A stretch of 64,000 bases of DNA, taken from contig NZ_BSST01000001.1 of assembly GCF_030161395.1 (NCBI RefSeq), positions 434,001 to 498,000 of the forward strand, in the 5' to 3' direction. Made by a program: the position numbers and the translations under genes. The stretch comes from Thalassotalea insulae. GTDB lineage: Bacteria > Pseudomonadota > Gammaproteobacteria > Enterobacterales > Alteromonadaceae. How positions within the stretch are numbered: the stretch's first letter is position 1; every line of letters begins with the position of its first letter. This document shows positions 8,679 to 17,348 of this stretch, one piece after another. The notes under the pieces are model-generated. The model saw only the letters and a program-made list of their open reading frames with translations, was not told the origin of the DNA and searched no databases.

Positions 8679-9761
8679 ATGGCACTGAGTCAATCCCAAC
8701 AAAATATATTATTCATTGATCGCGACGGCACCTTGATTGAGGAACCTATCAGCGATAAACAAGTAGATAGTTTGGAGAAATTAGCGTTTGAGCCTGACGT
8801 GATCCCTGTGTTGTTGAAGTTACAAAAAAAGGGCTACCGCCTGGTCATGGTTTCTAATCAGGACGGACTTGGCACCAGTAGCTACCCACAAGCTGACTTT
8901 GATCTGCCGCACAATAAAATGATGGCATTATTTAACTCGCAAGGAGTGATCTTTGATGAGGTATTATTATGCCCGCACTTTGAACAAGATAACTGCAGTT
9001 GTCGCAAACCTAAGTTAGGCTTGGTCAGTGACTATTTGCAACAAGGTAAGATTAACTTTGCCAACTCCTATGTCATCGGTGACCGTGATACCGATATTCA
9101 GCTGGCTGCCAATATGGGTATTCCCGGCATAAAATACCACAGAGTAACAAATAACTGGCAAGCAATCGCCGAGCAATTACTCACTCAGCCCCGCACGGCT
9201 AAGGTCATTCGCACAACAAAAGAAACCGATATCAGTGTGGCGATTAACCTCGATAAAGTCGGTGAGGTTAATATTCACACCGGTTTAGGATTTTTCGATC
9301 ACATGCTCGAACAAATTGCTACCCACGGCGGGTTCTCCATGCAAGTAACTGTCGATGGTGATTATCACATTGATGAGCACCACAGTGTTGAAGATACGGC
9401 TTTAGCACTTGGACAAGCGCTAAAGCAAGCACTTGGCGATAAGCGTGGTATTGGCCGTTTTGGTTTTGTGCTGCCAATGGACGAATGTCGGGCAGAATGT
9501 TCGCTCGATCTATCAGGACGCCCATGGTTAGCGTTTGATGCAACATTCACCGACAATCAGGTTGGCCAGATGTCAACACAAATGGTGTCACACTTTTTTC
9601 GCTCATTAGCTGATGCCATGGCGATCACTTTGCACCTGTCTACCACAGAAGGAAACTGTCACCACCAGGTAGAAAGCTTGTTTAAAGTTTTTGGCCGTGC
9701 ACTACGACAAGCTATTGCTGTCAGTGGTGATGTTTTGCCAAGCTCTAAAGGTGCATTATGA
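8679..9761 (+). CDS. hisB: Bifunctional histidinol-phosphatase / imidazoleglycerol-phosphate dehydratase
   Basis: A fused two-domain enzyme of 360 residues. The N-terminal HAD phosphatase carries the catalytic aspartates 14 and 16 in FIDRDGTLI and a cysteine-rich zinc loop (CPHFEQDNCSCRKPK). The C-terminal IGP dehydratase (from about 170) has the metal motif DEHHSVEDT. It therefore performs the sixth and eighth steps of the pathway. I place the start at ATG 8679, because the enzyme family begins a few residues before FIDRDGT. Upstream in-frame starts at 8631 and 8667 would add residues inside the hisC end. Confidence 0.96.
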   Translation: MALSQSQQNILFIDRDGTLIEEPISDKQVDSLEKLAFEPDVIPVLLKLQKKGYRLVMVSNQDGLGTSSYPQADFDLPHNKMMALFNSQGVIFDEVLLCPHFEQDNCSCRKPKLGLVSDYLQQGKINFANSYVIGDRDTDIQLAANMGIPGIKYHRVTNNWQAIAEQLLTQPRTAKVIRTTKETDISVAINLDKVGEVNIHTGLGFFDHMLEQIATHGGFSMQVTVDGDYHIDEHHSVEDTALALGQALKQALGDKRGIGRFGFVLPMDECRAECSLDLSGRPWLAFDATFTDNQVGQMSTQMVSHFFRSLADAMAITLHLSTTEGNCHHQVESLFKVFGRALRQAIAVSGDVLPSSKGAL

Positions 9762-10411
9762 CAGGGATAAAGCAGCAAAAAATCGTTATCGTCGATACCG
9801 GATGTGCCAATTTATCTTCAGTAAAATTTGCCATCGAACGTTTAGGCTTTCAGGCACTTATTACAGATGATAACGATCAAATTCGAGATGCAGATAAGGT
9901 GATTTTACCTGGTGTTGGCAGTGCCAAACACGCAATGCTAAATATCACATCGAAACAGCTGACTAACACCTTACAGCAATTAACTCAACCAGTGTTAGGC
10001 TTTTGCCTTGGTATGCAACTGATGACGCGTTGTTCTTTAGAAGGGTTACGAGTCACGGATCGCGACAATACAGCGATTCAATGCCTGAATTTGATCCCAA
10101 CTGAGGTCAAGCCGTTAAACGCTCAAGGCTTACGATTACCTCATATGGGCTGGAATACCTTAGCCATAAAGCAGCCACATCCGATATTGCATGGCATAAA
10201 AGACGGTGACTATGTTTATTTTGTTCATAGTTATGGGGCGCCGATAAGCGAATATACCATTGCCAGTTGCCAATATGGCGCTGAATTTTCGGCCGCGATT
10301 GCCAAAGATAACTTTATCGGCTGCCAGTTTCACCCGGAAAGATCCGGCGATATCGGTAGCCAAATTATTAAGAATTTTCTGACATTATCAGCTAAGGAAT
10401 TACAATTATGA
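9758..10411 (+). CDS. hisH: Imidazole glycerol phosphate synthase, glutaminase subunit
   Basis: A class I glutamine amidotransferase of 217 residues that feeds ammonia to HisF. The nucleophile Cys83 sits in GFCLGMQL, and the other triad members His192 and Glu194 in FHPERSG. The oxyanion-strand motif PGVGSA is at 51-56. The start overlaps hisB by 4 bases (ATGA type) and its end overlaps hisA by 4, so translational coupling with both neighbours is likely. Confidence 0.97.
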   Translation: MTGIKQQKIVIVDTGCANLSSVKFAIERLGFQALITDDNDQIRDADKVILPGVGSAKHAMLNITSKQLTNTLQQLTQPVLGFCLGMQLMTRCSLEGLRVTDRDNTAIQCLNLIPTEVKPLNAQGLRLPHMGWNTLAIKQPHPILHGIKDGDYVYFVHSYGAPISEYTIASCQYGAEFSAAIAKDNFIGCQFHPERSGDIGSQIIKNFLTLSAKELQL

Positions 10412-11145
10412 TGATCCCAGCAATCGATTTAATTGGCGGTCAAGTGGTACGCCTATTTCAGGGTGATTATCAGCAAAAAACCAATTATCAATACTCTCCA
10501 TTAGAGCGTCAGCAAGCTTATGCAGCTTCCGGTGCAAAAGTGATGCATTTTGTTGATCTCGATGGCGCAAAAGACAGTAATCAACGTCAACTGAAAACAT
10601 TAAAAAGTCTGGTTAATCATGCTGAAATGATCATTCAGGTCGGTGGTGGCGTACGCTGTGAAGAAGATGTTAAACAGCTATTAGAGCTAGGAGCAGATCG
10701 CGTTGTCATTGGCAGTTTAGCGATTAAACAACCAGAGTTAGTACGCCAGTGGTTAATGACTTATGGCAGTGAAAAAATAGTGCTCGCTCTCGATATTAAA
10801 ATTGATGCCAATGGCAATAAAACACTGCCAACCCATGGCTGGCTTAAAGACAGTGGTGTTAATCTGGAGCAGTTACTGAGCAAATATCAAGATGCAGGTG
10901 TTAAGCACGTTTTATGTACCGATATTAGCAAAGACGGTACTTTATCCGGCACTAACGTCGAGTTATATCGTGAACTTTGTCAGAAATATCCAAAAATTCA
11001 CTGGCAAGCTTCTGGCGGTATTGGCAGCTTAGCGGATATCAAAGCGTTAATTCCAACCGGGGTAAAAGGTGTCATTTTGGGTCGCTCATTACTCGAAGGT
11101 AAATTCACACTAGAGGAGGCGATCGCATGCTGGCCAAACGCATAA
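10408..11145 (+). CDS. hisA: ProFAR isomerase (phosphoribosylformimino-AICAR-P isomerase)
   Basis: HisA is a (beta/alpha)8 barrel that carries out an Amadori rearrangement of ProFAR to PRFAR. The 245-residue product shows the first-strand acid Asp7 (MIPAIDLIGG) and the second catalytic Asp129 (LALDIKID). Both phosphate-binding glycine loops are present, IQVGGGVR near 76-83 and ASGGIG in the second half. It sits between hisH and hisF as in E. coli, overlapping hisH by 4 and hisF by 19 bases. Confidence 0.97.
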   Translation: MMIPAIDLIGGQVVRLFQGDYQQKTNYQYSPLERQQAYAASGAKVMHFVDLDGAKDSNQRQLKTLKSLVNHAEMIIQVGGGVRCEEDVKQLLELGADRVVIGSLAIKQPELVRQWLMTYGSEKIVLALDIKIDANGNKTLPTHGWLKDSGVNLEQLLSKYQDAGVKHVLCTDISKDGTLSGTNVELYRELCQKYPKIHWQASGGIGSLADIKALIPTGVKGVILGRSLLEGKFTLEEAIACWPNA

Positions 11146-11903
11146 TTCCTTGTCTGGATGTCAGGGACGGTAAAGTAGTCAAAGGGGTACAGTTTCGTAA
11201 TCACGAAATTATTGGCGATATCGTGCCACTAGCACAACAATACGCTGAAGCCGGGGCGGATGAGTTGGTTTTTTACGATATCACTGCCAGTTCAGATGAT
11301 AGAGTGGTAGACAAAAGCTGGGTCAGTCGTATTGCCCAGGTAATCGATATTCCGTTTTGTGTCGCCGGGGGGATTAAAAGTGAAACGGACGCGAAAGAAA
11401 TTTTAATGATGGGGGCAGATAAAGTCAGTATTAACTCCCCCGCGTTACGTGATCCGACGTTAATTTCTCGTCTGGCAGATGTTTTTGGTCAACAGTGCGT
11501 TGTAGTTGGTATCGACAGCTTTTTTGATCAATCCACCGGAGAATATCAAGTATATCAGTTCACTGGTGATGAAAGCCGCAGCCAGCAAACTACCTGGTCG
11601 ACCTTTGACTGGATAGAGCAAGTACAACAACGTGGCGCGGGTGAAATTGTACTTAATTGTATGAATCAGGACGGCGTCAGACAGGGCTATGATTTAGTGC
11701 AACTTAAAAAAGCGCGTCAAATATGCCAAGTCCCATTAATTGCCTCTGGTGGTGCAGGCGAAATGCAGCACTTTAGCGATGTATTTAAGCAAGCAGACGT
11801 AGATGGTGCGCTTGCTGCCAGTGTTTTTCACAAAGGCATTATTGCCATCAGTGAATTAAAACAAACGTTAAAACAACACAATATTGAGATCCGATTATGT
11901 TAG
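11127..11903 (+). CDS. hisF: Imidazole glycerol phosphate synthase, cyclase subunit
   Basis: HisF is the barrel partner of HisH. It converts PRFAR plus ammonia to imidazole glycerol phosphate and AICAR, which returns to purine synthesis. The 258 residues include Asp11 in IPCLDVRDGKVVKG and Asp130 in VVGIDSFF, the two catalytic acids by position, and the phosphate loop IASGGAGE. The usual family motif at strand 5 reads Ala-Ile-Asp-Ala; here it is Gly-Ile-Asp-Ser. The unusually long overlap (19 bases) with hisA suggests tight translational coupling. Confidence 0.97.
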   Translation: MLAKRIIPCLDVRDGKVVKGVQFRNHEIIGDIVPLAQQYAEAGADELVFYDITASSDDRVVDKSWVSRIAQVIDIPFCVAGGIKSETDAKEILMMGADKVSINSPALRDPTLISRLADVFGQQCVVVGIDSFFDQSTGEYQVYQFTGDESRSQQTTWSTFDWIEQVQQRGAGEIVLNCMNQDGVRQGYDLVQLKKARQICQVPLIASGGAGEMQHFSDVFKQADVDGALAASVFHKGIIAISELKQTLKQHNIEIRLC

Positions 11904-12520
11904 TCACCGAAGAAAATATAGAGCAATTAGCGTGGCAGAAAATGAATGGTTTATTGCCCGCAATTATTCAGCACCACAAAACCGGCGCAGTATTAATGCA
12001 AGCTTATATGAATAGCGAGTCACTAAGACAAACGTTAACTTCAGGTAAAGCAACCTTCTTTAGTCGCTCGAAACAGGCGCTTTGGCTCAAAGGTGAAACC
12101 TCAGGCAATTTTTTAATCGTTAAACAAGTCATTGCTGATTGCGATAGCGACTGTTTACTAATTGCTTGCCAGCCACTTGGGCCAAGCTGTCATTTAGGCA
12201 CTGAGTCTTGCTTTCCTGAGCAAAAGTTAACCAAACAAAATTTTCTCAGTCAATTAGAGCAAGTAATAACTGAACGTAAAAATGATGCCCCAGAAAATAG
12301 TTATACTGCACAACTATTTGGCCGAGGCACGACCAAAATAGCGCAGAAAGTAGGAGAAGAAGGCGTCGAGGTCGCATTAGCAGCCGTTGCGGAAACCAAA
12401 GATGACTTATTGGGGGAATGTGCAGATTTGTTTTATCACACCTTAGTGCTATTACAAGATCAAAACATCGAACTCAGCGAAGTGATGACTGTATTGCAGC
12501 AACGCCATAATAAAACATAG
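11897..12520 (+). CDS. hisI: Bifunctional phosphoribosyl-AMP cyclohydrolase / phosphoribosyl-ATP pyrophosphatase
   Basis: A fusion of 207 residues covering the second and third pathway steps. The N-terminal HisI half has zinc and magnesium motifs (FFSRSKQALWLKGETSG, DCDSDCLLIAC and GPSCHLGTESCF). The C-terminal HisE half (about 115-207) has the MazG-like metal motif GEEGVEVALAA and a following DLLGECADLFYH. It overlaps hisF by 7 bases and closes the operon. HisI/HisE order and fusion are as in E. coli (also called hisIE). Confidence 0.96.
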   Translation: MLVTEENIEQLAWQKMNGLLPAIIQHHKTGAVLMQAYMNSESLRQTLTSGKATFFSRSKQALWLKGETSGNFLIVKQVIADCDSDCLLIACQPLGPSCHLGTESCFPEQKLTKQNFLSQLEQVITERKNDAPENSYTAQLFGRGTTKIAQKVGEEGVEVALAAVAETKDDLLGECADLFYHTLVLLQDQNIELSEVMTVLQQRHNKT

Positions 12521-12550
12521 CCCCCCTTAACTTTTACTTTAACCAATAAT

Positions 12551-12585
12551 TTCTCGCACCTTGGTTCAACTGTTAGGTGCGAGAA
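12551..12585 (+). terminator. Inverted repeat after the his operon, probable terminator
   Basis: An 11-bp perfect stem (12551-12561 with 12575-12585) encloses a 13-base loop, starting 30 bases after the hisI stop codon. The position fits an operon terminator, but no strong T-run follows on the plus strand, so intrinsic termination is uncertain. Confidence 0.5.
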
Positions 12586-12752
12586 AAATTCAATATTTTA
12601 CAAATAAATAACTAATACCAATCTTCTTAAACTACGTATTTTTGCTCGCTAACGGCCGCAGTATTGTCAACAATCGTTGATTCTCAATTAACAAAACGGT
12701 AATATATGCGCCCTATTATATGGACTTGTTTTTAACAGCTAAGGAATAGCTT

Positions 12753-13046
12753 ATGTTTACCTATTGGTCACTAAAAAAATACGGCAACAAATTATTACCT
12801 CAGTTGATCAAACATTATGGTCAACAGGCATATTATTCACCCTCACAAATTAGAACGATTGTTTACCGGAAAGATTTTAATCCTAAGTTTTTACCACTCG
12901 GTTATATATTGTTTGCAGCGCCTGAAGCCTTGCAAGGAATTATGGCAAAAGAATTCCCGCAAATTAATATTGCTGACTATAAACGCGAAATTTTATCCTA
13001 TTTAGAAGGTAAAAGTTACAGCGGTTATTTACAGGTATTGCAATAG
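12753..13046 (+). CDS. Small conserved protein, possibly DUF6559
   Basis: A 97-residue basic protein with Lys- and Tyr-rich N-terminus (KKYGNKLLPQLIKHYG) followed by YYSPSQIRTIVYR. It has no signal peptide, cysteine cluster or membrane segment. The pattern resembles the small DUF6559 family of Vibrio and Alteromonadales, but this is from memory and is weak. AAGGAATAGCTT precedes the ATG, a good ribosome binding site, and the frame is well separated from its neighbours. The biochemical role is unknown. Confidence 0.6.
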   Translation: MFTYWSLKKYGNKLLPQLIKHYGQQAYYSPSQIRTIVYRKDFNPKFLPLGYILFAAPEALQGIMAKEFPQINIADYKREILSYLEGKSYSGYLQVLQ

Positions 13047-13125
13047 GTTAACGCTGACTAATTCCACTATACAAGTATTATAATACATGGTTAAATAAGC
13101 AATTATTGCTTATTTAACTTTTTTT

Positions 13126-13593
13126 ATGGCACAAGATATTAGCTGGCAAATTAAAACCTTTACTGAACTCACTACAGATGAACTTTACGATTTGTTAAAA
13201 CTGCGTGTTGACGTTTTTGTCGTTGAGCAAGCATGTTATTACCCTGAGCTAGACGGTTTAGATCGCCACCCGGAAACCTTGCACCTTTATTGTTACCAAC
13301 AAAATGAAATGACCAGCTACTTACGCATATTAGCGAAAGGAGTTGCCTATCCTACACACCCGGCTATTGGTCGTGTTGTCGTAGCAGAATCAGCGCGCGG
13401 GACAGGCCTAGGCCATCAATTGATAGAAAAGGCGCTTGATCTATGTAAGCAACGTTTCGCTCAGCAAGCAATTAAAATCTCCGCCCAGCAGCATTTAGAA
13501 AAATTTTACCTACAGCATGGTTTTGAGACGTGCTCTGCAATGTATTTAGAAGATGGCATTCCTCATATTTCTATGGTGCAAGCCATAGCTTAA
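13126..13593 (+). CDS. elaA: GNAT acetyltransferase, ElaA type
   Basis: A 155-residue GCN5-related N-acetyltransferase. The N-terminus (SWQIKTFTELTTDELYDLLKLRVDVFVVEQ) and YPELDGLDRHP are the hallmarks of the ElaA subgroup. The acetyl-CoA-binding loop is GRVVVAESARGTGLGHQL at about 84-101, and the C-terminal FYLQHGFE closes the fold. The substrate of ElaA is not established. It stands alone, converging on the MAPEG gene, with only 17 bases between the two stop codons. Confidence 0.88.
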   Translation: MAQDISWQIKTFTELTTDELYDLLKLRVDVFVVEQACYYPELDGLDRHPETLHLYCYQQNEMTSYLRILAKGVAYPTHPAIGRVVVAESARGTGLGHQLIEKALDLCKQRFAQQAIKISAQQHLEKFYLQHGFETCSAMYLEDGIPHISMVQAIA

Positions 13594-13610
13594 TGAATGG
13601 TTTATCACCG

Positions 13611-14006
13611 TTATGCAAACAGAAACAGTCGAATATTTTCAAGCGCTAGTACTATTATCGATAGAAAACTAACAATCATGCCCCAGCTGCGAAAACTGGT
13701 GACTCCCTGAGACTTGGTAATACCAATACTATGTATGATCCGGCTAATAAAAAAAGCGGCTCCAACAAAATGAATAATCATTGGATGACTGCCATTTAAT
13801 TCAGCACAGGCAAGTAACAATATAACGATCGGTGTGTATTCGGCAAAGTTACCATGCACTCTAATTGCTCTTGCTAATGCCCCCTGGCCACCGTCGCCAA
13901 TACCAACTTTAAAATGGGTGCGTAATTTAACAACTTTTAGTGCCAATACGACATAAAGCAATCCCAATAAAGATAAATAAAGACCAGTAATTGATAATTG
14001 TGCCAT
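13611..14006 (-). CDS. MAPEG family membrane protein
   Basis: An integral membrane protein of about 131 residues with four hydrophobic segments. The MAPEG signature lies around RAIRVHGNFAEYTPIVI, followed by the ADLNG-like stretch AELNGSHPMI. MAPEG proteins (microsomal glutathione transferase relatives, YecN in E. coli) sit in the inner membrane; bacterial members are mostly uncharacterised. The start is placed at ATG 14006, because GAGGA lies 6 bases upstream of it. A TTG four codons earlier overlaps that ribosome binding site. Confidence 0.85.
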   Translation of the reverse strand: MAQLSITGLYLSLLGLLYVVLALKVVKLRTHFKVGIGDGGQGALARAIRVHGNFAEYTPIVILLLACAELNGSHPMIIHFVGAAFFISRIIHSIGITKSQGVTSFRSWGMIVSFLSIIVLALENIRLFLFA

Positions 14007-14069
14007 GCGGTTCCTCAATTAATAGCAGGCAAAACCTGCGTTCAAATTAACACGAGCGCAGACAATAAA

Positions 14070-14093
14070 AAAGGCTTGCAGATGCAAGCCTTT
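14070..14093 (-). terminator. Terminator after adk
   Basis: AAAGGCTTGCA (14070-14080) and its exact complement (14083-14093) form a tight hairpin. On the minus strand it is followed by TTTTTTATT, giving a classic intrinsic terminator 22 bases past the adk stop. Confidence 0.85.
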
Positions 14094-14115
14094 AATATTT
14101 ATTTCTTTTTAGCAA

Positions 14116-14760
14116 CTAGCCAAGTTTTTCCGCTATCAGCGTACTGACTTGTTCAACCGGTTGTGTGCCGTCAATGGTTAAATATTGACAAGCGCCCGCC
14201 TGTGCTTCCGCTTTATAGTAATCAACCAATGGCTTTGTTTGCTCGTGATAGATGCTTAAACGCTTACGTACGGTTGCTTCTTCATCATCAGGACGAATAG
14301 ATAACTCTTCGCCTGTTTCATCGTCTTTACCTTCCACTTTGGGTGGATTATAGACTACATGATAAACACGGCCAGAACCGGCATGTACACGGCGCCCTGC
14401 CATACGTTCGACAATCACTTCATCCGGTACATCAAATTCGATAACGCTATCAACAGCAACACCGTTTTCTTTCATTGCATCCGCTTGTGGAATAGTACGA
14501 GGAAAGCCATCCAATAAAAAGCCGCCCTGGCAATCGTCCTGAGCGATACGCTCTTTAACGAGGCCAATGATCAGTTCGTCAGAAACTAACTGGCCAGCGT
14601 CCATTACTGCTTTCGCTTTTTTGCCTAACTCAGTACCCGCTTTAATTGCTGCTCGTAACATATCACCAGTAGAAATTTGTGGAATGCCATATTTAGCCAT
14701 TAAAAATTGTGCTTGAGTGCCTTTACCAGCGCCCGGAGCACCTAAAAGAATAATGCGCAT
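14116..14760 (-). CDS. adk: Adenylate kinase
   Basis: Adenylate kinase interconverts ATP and AMP with two ADP. The 214-residue protein is the long bacterial form with a LID domain. The P-loop GAPGAGKGTQAQ is at about 7-18, the AMP-binding DGFPRT near 84-89, and the LID (GRRVHAGSGRVYHVVYNPPKV) lacks the four zinc cysteines, as in E. coli. AAAGGCGAG precedes the ATG. It follows htpG on the same strand, the same gene order as in E. coli (htpG-adk), but a strong terminator at 14923-14949 separates the two units. Confidence 0.98.
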   Translation of the reverse strand: MRIILLGAPGAGKGTQAQFLMAKYGIPQISTGDMLRAAIKAGTELGKKAKAVMDAGQLVSDELIIGLVKERIAQDDCQGGFLLDGFPRTIPQADAMKENGVAVDSVIEFDVPDEVIVERMAGRRVHAGSGRVYHVVYNPPKVEGKDDETGEELSIRPDDEEATVRKRLSIYHEQTKPLVDYYKAEAQAGACQYLTIDGTQPVEQVSTLIAEKLG

Positions 14761-14922
14761 ATTGTCTCGCCTTTCTATTTTATATACTAATTTGGCTGTT
14801 AAACTGTGCTAAAGATGTTGAAAAATTCAACCGCCAAATGAGTAGCTGTAATTCGTAATTTAAGGTGCCACACTATACCTAGTCACAACTTGGCAAACAA
14901 GTCACATTTATGAACATCTAAC

Positions 14923-14949
14923 AAAAAAGGGGCAAAAAGCCCCTTTTTT
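14923..14949 (-). terminator. Terminator after htpG
   Basis: An 11-bp stem, AAAAAAGGGGC (14923-14933) with its complement (14939-14949), encloses five adenines. The A- and T-runs at the two ends let it work on either strand. It isolates htpG from adk. Confidence 0.9.
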
Positions 14950-15005
14950 CTACTAAAGTCTAATTAAACCGAGGTTTAAATAGTGACTTTTTTCAGCTAA
15001 CAATA

Positions 15006-16967
15006 TTATTTTGTTAAGCTCAGCATCAATTGGTTCAAACGTGCAACAAAGCTTGCCGGATCTTTTAAGCTGCCACGTTCTGCTAATGTTGCTTGTTCAA
15101 ATAACACGTCAACCCATTGTTTGAATTTATCATCATCTTGCTCATCGGCAACATGTTTAACTAATTCGTGCTCACCATTGATCTCAAAAATTGGTTTAGA
15201 TTCAGGAACATCCTGACCAACCGATGCCATCAATTTTTGCATCTGAATACTCATGTCATCATCAGCGGTGACAATAACCGCAGGTGAATCTGTTAAACGG
15301 CTTGATAGTTTTACGTCTTTAACTTTATCGCCTAACGCTTCTTTCATCCGTTTGACGACAGTATCGAATTCTTGCTCAAGTTTTTCTTGCGCTTCTTTCG
15401 ATTCTTCATCTTCCATCTCACCTAAGTCTAAACCGCCTCGAGCAACAGATTGCAACTGCTTGCCGTCAAACTCAGTTAAATGACTGACTAACCATTCATC
15501 AATACGGTCAGACATTAGTAACACTTCAATGCCTTTCTTACGGAATACTTCTAAATGCGGGCTGTTTTTCGCTGCTTCAAAGCTATCAGCAACCACATAG
15601 TAAATTTTATCCTGACCTTCTTTCATCCGCTCGATGTAGTCAGTCAATGATACATTTTGCTCAGGCGTATCTTCATGCGTTGATGCAAAACGTAACAGTT
15701 TTCCAATCGCTTCTTTATTAGCAAAATCTTCTGCCGGACCTTCTTTTAGTACTTGACCAAATTCATTCCAGAATGTTTGATATTGCTCTTTGTCCTTATT
15801 ACCTAATTTTTCAAGCATTTTAAGTACACGTTTAGTACAACCTTTACGAATTGCTTGTGTCACTTTATTGTCTTGTAAAATTTCACGCGATACGTTTAGC
15901 GGTAAATCATTAGAATCTAATAAACCTTTAACGAAACGCAGGTAAGTTGGCATAAACTGTTCAGCATCATCCATAATAAAAACGCGTTGCACGTACAGTT
16001 TTAAACCATGTTGTTTTTCACGATTATATAAATCAAACGGTGCCTTGCTTGGAATGTAAAGCAATGATGTATACTCTGTTTTACCTTCTACCTTGTTGTG
16101 TTCCCACAATAATGGATCGGCAAAATCGTGTGAAACATGCTTATAGAATTCTTTATACTCTTCTTCACTAACATCAGCTTTTTCACGCGTCCAAAGCGCT
16201 GTTGCTTTGTTAACCGCTTCCCATTTAGCAGGTATCGCATCACGTGCTTCAACCGCAGGGGTAGTCACATTACCCTCTTCGTCTTTCACTTCTTCTTGTG
16301 CTTCAACCGCAGGTACTTCAGGTGTTAACATTTCAACCGCTACGGAAATATGATCTGAATATTTAGTGACGATTGATTTTAAGCGCCAGTCATCAGCAAA
16401 CTCTTTTTCATCTTCTTTTAAATGAAGAATAATGTCGGTACCACGATTGGCTTTTTCAATTTTTGAGGTGGTGAATTCACCTTCCCCTTCACTTTGCCAC
16501 TCCACCCCTTCTGAGGCTGGTACGCCAGCAGCTCGAGAGCGTACGGTCACTTTATCAGCAACGATAAACGCAGAGTAAAAACCAACACCAAACTGACCAA
16601 TTAATTGTGAGTCAGCCGCTTGATCTCCCGACAGCTTAGAGAAAAATTCCGCAGTACCAGATTTAGCAATAGTACCTAAATGCTCAACGATTTGGTCATG
16701 AGTCATACCAATACCGTTATCAGAGATAGTGACAGTATTCGCGTCTTTATCTGCGCTAACACGAACACGTAAATCACCATCGCCTTCAAATAAATCAGCA
16801 TTTGATAATGCCTGAAAACGTAATTTATCCGACGCATCAGCAGCATTGGATACTAATTCACGTAAGAAAATTTCTTTATTGGAATAAAGTGAGTGAATCA
16901 TTAATTGAAGTAATTGTTTTACTTCAGTTTGAAAGCCATGAACTTCTTTTTGACCTGTCTCAGACAT
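15006..16967 (-). CDS. htpG: Chaperone protein HtpG (Hsp90)
   Basis: The bacterial Hsp90, a dimeric ATP-dependent chaperone of about 653 residues. The GHKL nucleotide site is seen as ELVSNAADASDKLR, DNGIGM and GQFGVGFYSAF. The middle domain carries the catalytic-arginine region (LPLNVSREILQ), and the C-terminal dimerisation domain ends in LNQLMLSLTK. The charged region near 225-262 holds a near-duplicated motif (PAVEAQEEV and PAVEARDAIP) that is not in E. coli HtpG. I choose ATG 16967: GGAG lies 9 bases upstream, whereas the ATG at 16976 directly abuts it. A sigma-32 promoter lies upstream. Confidence 0.97.
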   Translation of the reverse strand: MSETGQKEVHGFQTEVKQLLQLMIHSLYSNKEIFLRELVSNAADASDKLRFQALSNADLFEGDGDLRVRVSADKDANTVTISDNGIGMTHDQIVEHLGTIAKSGTAEFFSKLSGDQAADSQLIGQFGVGFYSAFIVADKVTVRSRAAGVPASEGVEWQSEGEGEFTTSKIEKANRGTDIILHLKEDEKEFADDWRLKSIVTKYSDHISVAVEMLTPEVPAVEAQEEVKDEEGNVTTPAVEARDAIPAKWEAVNKATALWTREKADVSEEEYKEFYKHVSHDFADPLLWEHNKVEGKTEYTSLLYIPSKAPFDLYNREKQHGLKLYVQRVFIMDDAEQFMPTYLRFVKGLLDSNDLPLNVSREILQDNKVTQAIRKGCTKRVLKMLEKLGNKDKEQYQTFWNEFGQVLKEGPAEDFANKEAIGKLLRFASTHEDTPEQNVSLTDYIERMKEGQDKIYYVVADSFEAAKNSPHLEVFRKKGIEVLLMSDRIDEWLVSHLTEFDGKQLQSVARGGLDLGEMEDEESKEAQEKLEQEFDTVVKRMKEALGDKVKDVKLSSRLTDSPAVIVTADDDMSIQMQKLMASVGQDVPESKPIFEINGEHELVKHVADEQDDDKFKQWVDVLFEQATLAERGSLKDPASFVARLNQLMLSLTK

Positions 16968-17036
16968 CTGAGCCATCTCCTATCTGAATATCTTAAAATT
17001 ACGAATTGATAAGGTAAAACCTTAGGATAAATAGAA

Positions 17037-17064
17037 ATATGGGGATAACAGATCTGAATTCAAG
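17037..17064 (-). promoter_or_regulatory. Sigma-32 heat-shock promoter of htpG
   Basis: On the minus strand CTTGAA (17064-17059) is followed after 14 bases by CCCCATAT (17044-17037). This matches the sigma-32 consensus (CTTGAAA, 13-15 bases, CCCCATNT) almost perfectly. The start point would fall near 17030, leaving a 5' leader of about 60 bases. Heat-shock control of htpG is the expected regulation. Confidence 0.85.
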
Positions 17065-17348
17065 CGCAATTAGGCTTCAAATAATAAATTTTTAATCTTT
17101 TACTTAAATTTTCTCTATTAGCAACACTGTTTGTTGATCGCAGTATGACTCTCGGCAGGTGTTGGTATCACAGCTTCCAAAAATAACATTTTCATGGCTT
17201 CGCGCCAATTTGTAAAGAATACTCCCAAGCAATAGCCGGACTTGATTCTAAATATAAAAACAAAATAGATGATAGATATTTTACTAGCACTGATTTACCC
17301 GCTCGCAGAAAGCGACAATATAAAGCACGTATCAATTAGCAAAAAGCA
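17065..17348. other. Non-coding or decayed stretch upstream of the GNAT remnant
   Basis: No intact gene is seen here. On the plus strand an open frame without a start codon runs from about 17191 to a TAG at 17336-17338 and ends in RRKRQYKARIN. On the minus strand a frame with ATG in the same area (REAMKMLFLEAVIPTP) is also open for about 45 codons to a TAA. I cannot tell which, if either, was a gene. The stretch abuts a broken acetyltransferase, so decay of a larger unit is plausible. Confidence 0.4.

Noticed and set aside
12600..12720. ACTAATACCAATC stretch as a mobile-element edge
   Set aside because: I recall similar phrases in intergenic regions of Alteromonadales, but only one copy is in this window, and there is no inverted partner.
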